Source: Nymphaea colorata | Taxonomy: Eukaryota; Streptophyta; Magnoliopsida; Nymphaeales; Nymphaeaceae | Assembly: GCF_008831285.2 (NCBI RefSeq) | Contig: NW_022204891.1 | Coordinates: forward strand, 1-49,146 | Reading direction: 5' to 3' | Length of the DNA stretch: 49,146 nt | In this document: positions 39,907-49,146 of the stretch, in pieces | How the letters are laid out: each line of letters opens with the position of its first letter | Numbering within the stretch: position 1 is the stretch's first letter | Program-made: the position numbers and the translations under genes | The notes under the pieces: model-generated | Database searches by the model: none | What the model was told of the DNA's origin: nothing | The model's input: only the letters and a program-made list of their open reading frames with translations

Positions 39907-41214
39907 GTTTCTTCTTGTTCAATTTCATCCCTTCATCTTGCCACGTGTCCTAATCCTGTTGAATTAGAGAGCAGCTTGAGAGAGAGAGAGAGAGGCCAGC
40001 TCGTCAACCCCTCCACAATCTTTTCCTCATTTGGTGGATCGCCCACCATTTGGAGAGAAAATTAAGGGGGAGATTGAGTAGCTAGGATTTGTCTCCAACA
40101 AAGTAGGATCTAGTTCTTCCTCCTCCAGCCAAGTGTCCCTTCTAGAAAACTTTAGGAGTCTCTCCCCTCCAGCTCGCTCCTCCACCTCACCAACTGAATC
40201 CACCTCACCACATTTCTTGCTCCACCTAGCTAGACACCTCACCTAATCCCTAGCCTCTCTCCTAACATCTAGGAGATAGTCTCTACTCACCCGCCACCTA
40301 GGCTCATCTTCTAGATTCCAAATCTTAGTCAAACCTAATCTAATTTACCCTTAACCTAGCCCCACGTCATTTCCATTTCTACCCAGCCTAGCCCTAAACC
40401 TACCCTAGCTACTTTGTAGGAACCTACATTTTCGCCCCTGCCCTTCACCCGGTCAACTTAGGGCTTGAAACACTTGACCCCCTTTGCCCAACCTACCCTT
40501 GACCAAGTCCACTTCCTGTACCTAGCCCAGCTCGCCCAAGCTCACCTTGTCCGAGCTCACCTCTGTCCAACCCAATCTAGGTCAAGTCGCACCTAGTTGA
40601 TTCCTACCTTAGCCCACAAGGGAGACCGCTCTTGAGCACCCTTGGAGTCTAGGAATCGACGGCTTGACGAGTTCATTCCCTGCGGCCTCCGGCCACCACC
40701 GGCGACCTCTGCTCCATTTCCGGCCAGCATTCCGGCGGACATTCCAGCTGGTCCCGTCCACACAAGGCGCCAGCAATTGAAGCTCCTAGGCGATCACCGA
40801 CGAGCATCTCTTCAATCGGATCTCTCGTGGCGCATCTACCACTCCGGCGTGCCAGTTTCAGCCATCTCCGGTCAGCTCCGGCCACCTCCGGTGACTGCTG
40901 CTAACTTTCTGGCAACATTTTCCGGCGAAGAACCAGCAGGTCCCCGCTCAATCCAGCCACCTCCCAAGGTGCCCCTAGGCATTTTCCGAGAGTACTTCTT
41001 CACTTCCGGCCAGCCGTTTGTCTTGGAGAGCGTTCGCATCGTCCGTGGTGTGTTGGTTAGTGATAATTTGCTTCCGCTTATGTTTTAAGTTTTTGCTTTG
41101 GGTCTTGAATCTTGTTTGTCTAGCGTGAGTCTTAGCTCCCTCTAGGGTGATCTTGGGGGTAGGCGAGGCCTTTGGCTTCGGATTCTACCGGTCACGGGCG
41201 AGATCCTACCAATT

Positions 41215-41227
41215 TGGTATCAGAGCC
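41215..41227 (+). other. Primer-binding site of F
   Basis: TGGTATCAGAGCC, three bases after the LTR end; complementary to initiator-Met tRNA. Confidence 0.95.
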
Positions 41228-41420
41228 TCCTTAGAGTAAGAGCACGACTTTAGCATCTGTTTCAGTGTTAATTTCAGATTCAGTTTCGGTTTTAGATCAG
41301 ATTTGCTGCTTTGATTTCTTGGGTTTATTGGAATTGCATTGCTTAGTGAGATTGGATTCAATTAATTGTTAGCATAGTTGCTTTCGAACTTGCATGGTTT
41401 GGGAACTTCGGCCTTCAACT
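41228..41420 (+). other. Short leader of F
   Basis: About 190 bases, T-rich, with no trace of the stem-loop module found in the leaders of A, B and D. Confidence 0.6.
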
Positions 41421-44400
41421 ATGGCCCGAAGAAAGCAAGCTGAACAAGACTCTCCCGAAATTGAGGGAGACACATCGGCTCAAGAGGAGCAACCTCAAAC
41501 TGAGTTGGACATCCATGCCGTGGAGAAGATGGTCCACATCGAGAACGAAGTACTGCAAATCCGTCAAGAGATGATGGATTACAAGAAAGAGTTGTCCAGG
41601 TTAAGAGAGCTCGATGAAATCAAGGAGATGATTAGAGCTTTGTCTTCTAATCAAGAGACCAACCCAAGGTCTACACAAGGACCTCCTCCTCCTCCCCCTC
41701 CTAGACAGGATAAGGGAAAAGGGGTGTTGGGCGGACAACCTAGTGCCGATCCTACCCCTTGGCACATGCAGGCCGGGCCGAGCCGGCCGCGTCCTACATG
41801 GCAGGATGAGCATGTGGAAGAACTTCAAGGCCATCACTATGGGCCTAGTCGAGATAATGACGGATATAACGGCCACCATGTAGACCACACGGTCAACAAT
41901 GGTGGGCATAATGGCCACAATGGAGGACCCTACGGCCATACTGGAGCGTACAACGGTCAACAAGGAGGATACAATGGCAACCACGGCGGACAACAACATT
42001 CATCCTCGGATTACATCAACCGAGAACCATATGGACCGCAAGCTAGTAGGTACGGACCTAGATTCGCAGGGTCTCAATGGGAACATGAGAACTCGGGAAG
42101 AAGATGGGCTGATAGAGTAGACCGTGACCCTCCCATTTGGGAACAATCCAGAGAACGAGAGCCACCTAGATGGGATAACCATTGGGAACCAAGGAATGTA
42201 CAGCGGAACCAGCCCAGGGCTCTCCAAGTACGTATTGAATTTCCAAGGTTCAATGGTAATGACCCGTTAGATTGGATCTTTCAAGTGGAAGAATATTTCA
42301 CTTGCCAAATGATTCCTAGGGAAGAATGGCTCCAAACAGCCACTCTTCATTTTGATGGAGAAGCCAGACGATGGTTGAGATGGCTTAAGATGAAGGAACC
42401 CGTAGAGACTTGGGAAGAGTTTCGGGAAGCCCTTACAGTTAGATTTGGGGAGTCCGCTTATGTGGACTATGACATAGAGCTTCGCAACTTGAGGCAAACC
42501 TCTACCGTCCAGGAGTATCAAGCTAGATTTGAAAATCTAGCAAGTATGGTGGATTGGACTCACAAGGCACTCATAGCCGCCTTCGTGGGAGGTCTGAAAG
42601 AAGAAATCCAGATTGACGTTAGGGCTGAACCGAACACGGAGTTGAGGCAGTGCTTTGCCAAAGCACGCTCCATTGAAGATAGGCAACGCAAGAAGCAGGC
42701 CCTCTACAAGTCGTGGAGAAACGTTCCAGTTGCTCGTCCCCAACCAGCTCAACAACACAAGATTCTCTCCGCGCCGTCAAGGAAGGAAGAACCTAAGCCA
42801 ATCTTCAGGTCGAGGGCTCCTCCACCCATGACACGCGAAGAGCGAGAGGACATGATTAAAAACAAGAAGTGTTTTTGGTGCAAGGGAGATTGGAGTCCTA
42901 CTCATCAGTGCAAGCACATCAGGATCTATACCGTTTTGGAAGGAGATAGTGATGAAGAGGGAAAGGACCAGCCCCTAACTATGGAAGAAGTTTTTGAGGC
43001 CGAAACGGAAGAAGAACCAACGGGAGATGAGGGAGCGCCAGAAGCTGAATGTCGGATTTTGGACGACCCAGAGCGTCCGGAATCTATGAAGGTCTTAGGG
43101 CATATAGGAGATCGGCAAGTGCTTGTCTTGCTCGACTCAGGAGCCACCCACAACTTCGTAGGTGACCACATAGCTGGCCAACTAGGATGCACCATAGAGG
43201 ACCAGCCACAGCTTAGGGTTTTAGTGGCCAACGGGGACATACTTCCATGTACCCGTAAGTGCACTAACGTAGAACTTACCTTGCAGAAGGTCCCGTTTAA
43301 GGTAGATCTATTGGTGGTCCCCATCCCGAGTGTAGACGTCATTCTTGGCGTTAAGTGGCTGAAGACCTTAGGCCGAGTCTGGTGGGACTTCTCTACCATG
43401 GAATTGTGCCTCCCTAAGGAGGATGGCAAGGAAGGAGTAGTGCTTAAGGCCGTAGAACCTAGTCTAGGGCCGAGAGCAGCTTTGAGAGCCTTAGTGACTC
43501 AAAAGTCAGCGGCTTGGTTGATGGCCATCGCAGAAGAGCTAACTTCTAACCAGGATCAGAAGGAGGAAATACCCGGTCCAGTTCAAGAGGTGTTAAAGGA
43601 ATTTGAAGACATCTTTGAGGAACCCAAAGGACTTCCACCTCAACGAACTTATGATCATAGGATCGTGCTAACCAACGGCACTGAACCCGTAAATGTCCGC
43701 CCATACAGATATGGGTATGCCCAGAAATCGGAGATAGAGAAACTAGTCAAGGAGATGCGAGAAAGCAACATTATTAGGCCTAGCTCGAGTCCCTTTTCTT
43801 CTCCAGTCCTTTTGGTTAAGAAAAAGGACAATACCTGGAGATTTTGTGTAGATTACAGAGCTTTGAATGAAGCAACTGTAAAAGATAGGCACCCAATTCC
43901 TGTGATAGACGAGTTGCTAGATGAATTGTCAGGAGCGCGTGTCTTTTCGAAGTTAGATCTCAGGTCGGGATATCATCAAATTAGAATGTACGAGGAAGAC
44001 ATCTCGAAGACGGCATTCAGAACCCATGACGGGCATTATGAGTTCTTGGTTATGCCTTTCGGGCTGACCAATGCACCGGCGACTTTTCAAAGGTGTATGA
44101 ACGACGTGTTTCGGGAATTTCTTCGAGATTTCGTTCTGGTATTTTTTGATGACATCCTAGTGTATAGTCAGAGCATGGAGCAACACGCCAAGCATCTTCG
44201 CATCGTCTTGAAGGTTTTAAGAGAACATACCCTGTTCGCTAAGATGTCCAAGTGTAGCTTTGGACAGACATCTATTGGGTATCTTGGGCATATTGTGTCC
44301 TATGAAGGCGTCAGGGCAGATCCAGAGAAGCTCCAAGCTATGGAGCAGTGGCCGTTGCCAAAGGACCCTCGAGGAATGAGAGGATTTTTGGGACTTACTG

Positions 44401-46472
44401 GTTATTACCGTCGGTTTATCAAGGGATATGGATTGATAGCTTCTCCTCTCACTCACATGTTGAAGAAAGGAGAGTTCACCTGGACGGACAAAGCTAGAGA
44501 AGCTTTTGTGAAGCTAAAGGCGGCGATGATGAGCGCACCAGTTTTGGCTCTACCAGATTTCGCCAAGGACTTTGTCATGGAAACGGATGCTAGTGATGTG
44601 GGCATTGGGGCAGTGCTGAGTCAAGAAGGGCATCCTATAGCCTTCATGTCCAAGGCCCTGACCAGCAGGGCCAAACCTTTGTCCACATACGAGAAGGAAT
44701 TATTGGCAATTGTCATGGCAGTGGACAAATGGAGACCATATCTGATAGGGAGACGATTTGTGGTTAGGACTGACCACAGCAGCTTGAGATACATGGTTAA
44801 ACAGCGCGTCTCTACCCCGACACAACAAAGATGGTTAGCCAAACTTCTTGGCTATGATTTTACTATTGAGTATAAGAAGGGGACTGAGAACTCTGCAGCA
44901 GACTCCCTATCTCGCATGCCAGAGCAACTGAAGACTCTCTCGGTGATAAGCACAGACCTATGGGAGAGAATAATTGAAGAGCAAAATCAAGATTCAAATT
45001 TGAGGCTACTCAAACAGACCATTCGCCAGAATCCAGGATCCATCCCCAACTACACTCTTAAGGGAGAAATGCTTTGCAAGAAAAAAAGGGCGTTGGTCCC
45101 CAAGGATTCCGATCTTAAGCAAGAACTACTTAAGCATTTTCATAATTCTAGTGCTGCGGGTCACGAGGGAGTGGCCAAGACCATGGGAAGGATTAAAGCT
45201 CAATTTTGGTGGGATGGCATGAAGTCGGAAGTGAGGGGTTATGTGAAGGCATGCCCCGTATGCCAAAGGGAAAAATACGAGGCGACCAAACCTCCAGGGC
45301 ATCTGAACCCTCTTCCTATTCCTGATAAGCCTTGGGAAGATGTGTCGATGGACTTTATAGATGCGATGCCCAGATCCGAGGGGAAGGAAGCAGTTTTGGT
45401 GGTGGTAGATAGATTGACGAAGTATAGTCATTTCGTGGCTCTACCTAAGAACTACACGGACCAATGGTAGCAGGAGTGTACCAAGATCACATCGGGAAGC
45501 TTCATGGAATGCCACAAACTATAGTATGTGACCGAGACTCGATCTTCATGAGCGCTTTCTGGAGAGAATATATGAAGATGGCGGGAACGGTAATCAACTT
45601 TAGCACTGCTCATCATCCACAGACCGATGGGCAGAGTGAGGTAGTCAATAGGACTTTGGAGACTTACCTTAGGTGTTTCGCTGGTGAGAGGCCCAACACT
45701 TGGATAAATTTTTGTCATGGGCTGAGTGGGCGTACAACACCAGTCTGCATTCGGGCACGGGCATGACACCGCATGAGGCGTTATATGGCTATCCTCCAAC
45801 TTCGATTCGAGGTATGAAGTGGACACGGCTAGAGATGACGAAGTTGACTGCACTCTGAGGAATCGCGATGAGATTCTTGCCACTTTGAAGAAGAATATCG
45901 AGAGAGCGCAAGTCAGAATGAGGAAAGCCCATGATAAAGGGCGCAAAGATAGAGAGTTCGAGGTAGGAGACATGGTTTGGCTGAGAGATTGCCCATGAGA
46001 CAAAATCATTACTGGGGCAACCTTATTCAAAGCTCTTACCCAATATTATGGGCCATTTAGAGTTCTACAGAAGATCGGGAAGGCAGCGTACCGTATTGCA
46101 TTACCGCCTACAGCCCTTGTGCATCCGGTTTTTCATGTGTCTCGACTGAAGCCGCACCACGGACCAGTTCCTGAACAGCAAGAACCCTTACCGGATATTG
46201 CACCTAGACCTTTTCGTATCTTGAAGCACAGGTGGGTTACTCGTAATGGCAGGCCTCGTCATGAGGTTATGATCGAATGGGAAGGAGTCGATGGTGGAAC
46301 TTCTTGGGAATTATTCGAGAAGATCAAGCTGCAATTTCCTACAGGAGCTTGGGGACAAGCTCCATCTCAGGAGGGTGGATTGATACGGGCCACCCTCAAA
46401 TGGCCACAAGCGGCCACGGATGTGGCTGAGAGCAGTCTCAGGGACAAGAGGGTTCAATCTTCGGTTTGCTAG
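41421..46472 (+). pseudogene. gag-pol: Gag-pol of element F, broken near its 3' end
   Basis: Open from 41394 to 45470; I prefer the ATG at 41421 (MARRKQ) over 41394 (MVWELRPST) by alignment with A and B. Order: helical N-terminus, Pro-rich stretch, a Gly/Asn/His/Tyr-rich tract (~136-197), Gag domain, CCHC knuckle CFWC...HQC (~484), acidic linker, protease LLDSGAT (D572), reverse transcriptase FFDD (D910, D911), RNase H, and the integrase zinc region with the first catalytic Asp. At ~45465 the frame shifts within integrase, and further single-base deletions are visible near 45712, 45810, 45988 and 46040. The rest of integrase, the GPY region and a chromodomain (from ~46210) are still recognisable out of frame. 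All these lesions fall in the last 1 kb after more than 4 kb without one, so base-calling error is a real alternative to decay. Confidence 0.92.
46369..46380 (+). other. Polypurine tract of F
   Basis: AGGAGGGTGGAT directly before the 3' LTR (TGATACGGG at 46381). Confidence 0.88.
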
Positions 46473-49146
46473 GGCTGAGCATAGTCAATTTGACCCGGGG
46501 CTGGGTCAAGAGGGAGGAGAGGGAGGGTGTGCAGCACTTGGATTCACCCAAGGTTGAAGCGTTAACTGAGCTTGGAGTCAGCCGGAGGGAGGTGTGGGAG
46601 GTAGTGCGATGGCTCTAGGCGAGGCTTTAAAGATCAAGAAGGTGGGTCAGTCCGTTTCTAGTTGAATCCAGCCTTAGTCTTGGTCAAACCCGAGTCCCTT
46701 AGGGTCAGTCTAGGGCGAACCTAGGCAGGCTTGGTCCAAGTCGAACCCAGCAGGGCGGGCGAGAGGAGGACCCGGTTTGATAGTGAGACATTAGGTCTCA
46801 AGTCCTTGTTTTTCGCTATTTGCTTTGGTATTTGTTTTTGCGCCTTGTGTAAGTGTGAATTGCTTTAAGTTTCAGACCCGGATCCAATGTTTAGATCCGT
46901 TCCATTTCAGCTACTATATAAGCTTTGTAAACATTTGATTTGGTATGCATTGATTGAATTTGGAATGAAATTAAGTAATTAGTAGATTAGCTTCTCTCTC
47001 CTCTCCCGAATTCTTCTTCTCTCTCTAGGCGCAATCTTCTTCTCCATGCCTTATTCTCTCTACGGTAGATCTGTAGTTTAGCTAGAACAGCAGCCTTTGC
47101 TGCAATACCACGAGGACAAGACTTTCAACCCGCGGCTTCATCTTCTTCTCCTTGGTTTCTTTGCTCTTCTCCTCCACTCGGCCAAAGGTTGATCGGCTTT
47201 GGGAGTCTCCTAGTGCAAGGCGCAAGGTAGCTCTTCCTCCCGGTTTTTCCCCACTTCAATCCAAGGCGTCCATGGTGCAACCGAGCTTCTCCACCAGCAA
47301 GGTTAAGGGCCACGACTCCAACAGGGCAGGTCTTCATTGATCCAGGTGACTAGAAAGAAGAAGACAACCATCCATCCTTCGAGATCAAGCGGTAAGCGTC
47401 CTTAACGAGAAGAAGAAAGAGGGTGCAACGACGTTGTTGCTCTTTGTCTCTGGGTTCGGCTTAAGGAGGAGGAGTTTGCTGGATTTCCAGCCAGTGATCT
47501 CTTCATTCCCACGGTGGAAACCAGTTTCAAAGGGTCTCTTACGAGTCACCCACTTTCCCCTTGATTAATCACGTAGATTTCTTGATTCCGTGTTTGAAAA
47601 TAGCATTTGAACCGTGGGTTTGAAGTTAAAATCAGCCACGGTTCAGATCTGCTAATCTCGCCGGAAAGTTCAGAAGAAAAGAGAAAGAAAAGGGCTTGAA
47701 AAAAGAAAATAAAGAAAAAGAATAGAAAAATATCAGCCCAAGAATGAGTTAGAAAAGTTGAAATCAGGCGAGAATTCCAAATTCCGGCGCACATTTGGGC
47801 GTCCGGCCACCGCTGCTATTATTCCGGTTAACATTGGTACATCTTCCGGCGAACTCCGGCAGAGGACAGCAAGCTAAAACAGCCCCTTCTTGCTGTACTT
47901 GACGGACATCATCAGAGTTAGGCGACATTGGTGAGAATTGGGGAAATTCCGGTCGACATTTGGGGAAGAACTCCCACCGCCGGCCACCTTGAGAAACCCT
48001 AGCCGATCTCCATTTTGGTAAGTGTTTCTTCTTGTTCAATTTCATCCCTTCATCTTGCCACGTGTCCTAATCCTGTTGAATTAGAGAGCAGCTTGAGAGA
48101 GAGAGAGAGAGGCCAGCTCGTCAACCCCTCCACAATCTTTTCCTCATTTGGTGGATCGCCCACCATTTGGAGAGAAAATTAAGGGGGAGATTGAGTAGCT
48201 AGGATTTGTCTCCAACAAAGTAGGATCTAGTTCTTCCTCCTCCAGCCAAGTGTCCCTTCTAGAAAACTTTAGGAGTCTCTCCCCTCCAGCTCGCTCCTCC
48301 ACCTCACCAACTGAATCCACCTCACCACATTTCTTGCTCCACCTAGCTAGACACCTCACCTAATCCCTAGCCTCTCTCCTAACATCTAGGAGATAGTCTC
48401 TACTCACCCGCCACCTAGGCTCATCTTCTAGATTCCAAATCTTAGTCAAACCTAATCTAATTTACCCTTAACCTAGCCCCACGTCATTTCCATTTCTACC
48501 CAGCCTAGCCCTAAACCTACCCTAGCTACTTTGTAGGAACCTACATTTTCGCCCCTGCCCTTCACCCGGTCAACTTAGGGCTTGAAACACTTGACCCCCT
48601 TTGCCCAACCTACCCTTGACCAAGTCCACTTCCTGTACCTAGCCCAGCTCGCCCAAGCTCACCTTGTCCGAGCTCACCTCTGTCCAACCCAATCTAGGTC
48701 AAGTCGCACCTAGTTGATTCCTACCTTAGCCCACAAGGGAGACCGCTCTTGAGCACCCTTGGAGTCTAGGAATCGACGGCTTGACGAGTTCATTCCCTGC
48801 GGCCTCCGGCCACCACCGGCGACCTCTGCTCCATTTCCGGCCAGCATTCCGGCGGACATTCCAGCTGGTCCCGTCCACACAAGGCGCCAGCAATTGAAGC
48901 TCCTAGGCGATCACCGACGAGCATCTCTTCAATCGGATCTCTCGTGGCGCATCTACCACTCCGGCGTGCCAGTTTCAGCCATCTCCGGTCAGCTCCGGCC
49001 ACCTCCGGTGACTGCTGCTAACTTTCTGGCAACATTTTCCGGCGAAGAACCAGCAGGTCCCCGCTCAATCCAGCCACCTCCCAAGGTGCCCCTAGGCATT
49101 TTCCGAGAGTACTTCTTCACTTCCGGCCAGCCGTTTGTCTTGGAGA
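46381..49146 (+). repeat. 3' LTR of element F (cut by window end)
   Basis: Corresponds to 38252-41029 of the left copy. From 46381 to about 47710 there are many single-base indels and a few substitutions against the left copy. From about 47750 to the end I see none. TATA at 46915-46922, donor-like GTAAGT at 48018-48023. Confidence 0.95.

Larger units (their letters stand above)
38252..41211 (+). repeat. 5' LTR of element F (2,960 bp)
   Basis: TGATACGGG to CCTACCA. It contains TATATAAG (38794-38801), a purine-rich stretch and an AG microsatellite (about 39977-39994), a donor-like GTAAGT (39901-39906), a GTCAA/TTGACC-rich section (about 40320-40600) and an acceptor-like TTTGTCTAG ending at 41123. 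One frame (38295-38579) encodes a GGVGGSAMALGEAL stretch recalling the A/B/C tails, but it is not in phase with pol here. Confidence 0.95.
38252..49146 (+). mobile_element. Element F: distant chromovirus family, right end off-window
   Basis: 5' LTR 38252-41211 (2,960 bp), primer site 41215-41227, gag-pol 41421-46472 (broken), polypurine tract 46369-46380, 3' LTR 46381 onward. The window ends at the equivalent of 41029, so about 180 bp of the 3' LTR are missing. F lacks the leader module, the U3 hairpins and the GC-rich U5 block found in A-D, and its gag has a different N-terminal half. Its pol is clearly related to A and B. Confidence 0.95.

Noticed and set aside
39977-39994. AG microsatellite in LTR F, with purine-rich runs at about 39550-39630
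   Set aside because: Ordinary low-complexity sequence; length is similar in both LTR copies and no function is implied.
45465-45470. Programmed shift in the integrase of F
   Set aside because: Several other single-base losses follow within 600 bp, so decay or base-calling error is more likely.
1-49146. tRNA or rRNA genes, CRISPR arrays, bacterial operons, riboswitches
   Set aside because: None seen; the only tRNA-related sequences are the primer-binding sites.

Overview
The window is a nested stack of LTR retrotransposons from a plant nuclear genome. I see no host gene, rRNA, tRNA or CRISPR array. The plant assignment rests on three things: chromodomain-bearing Ty3/gypsy (Metaviridae, chromovirus) polyproteins, primer-binding sites complementary to initiator-Met tRNA (TGGTATCAGAGC), and long LTRs rich in CACGTG and TTGACC motifs. 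The integrase motifs (VVVDRL-KYSHF, HHPQTDGQSE-VNR-LETYLRCF) look most like the Reina/Galadriel side of the chromoviruses, but LTRs of 3-3.9 kb are far longer than usual there. Species and lineage cannot be fixed from the sequence alone.

Layout (element letters are mine). A, + strand, 1-11368: left LTR cut by the window edge, one unbroken 1714-codon gag-pol, and a complete 3.7-kb right LTR. 11369-12228: unassigned sequence, resuming at 29138-29316. B, + strand, 12229-25208: complete 12,980-bp element with two 3,776-bp LTRs, target-site duplication AAGGC and a gag-pol broken by stops and frameshifts. C, + orientation, 25216-29132: solo LTR with target-site duplication GGCAG; B sits 2 bp from its edge. 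D, - strand, from 29317: a non-autonomous element whose only long gene (32715-34691) is not gag-pol but a 658-residue protein with an FHA-like N-terminal domain. E, 36905-38144: the 3' third of an A-type LTR, lying where 1.9 kb of D's 5' LTR has been lost. F, + strand, 38252 to beyond the window end: an element of a more distant family, inserted in the remaining tip of D's 5' LTR, with a gag-pol broken near its 3' end.

How the parts work together: A and B supply, or once supplied, Gag, protease, reverse transcriptase, RNase H and integrase. D has none of these but carries matching LTR ends, tRNA primer site and polypurine tract. It also shares with A and B a leader RNA module of stem-loops whose stems covary while loops and bulge stay fixed. 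That suggests D is copied in trans by A/B-type machinery through this module. Families A, B, C and D also share covarying hairpins just upstream of the LTR TATA box and a near-invariant GC-rich block near the LTR 3' end. A, B, C and F share a GTAAGT splice-donor consensus about 1.6 kb into the LTR, with a weaker GT site at the same place in D. In A, B and C the first ~300 bp of the LTR encode the C-terminal tail of the polyprotein.
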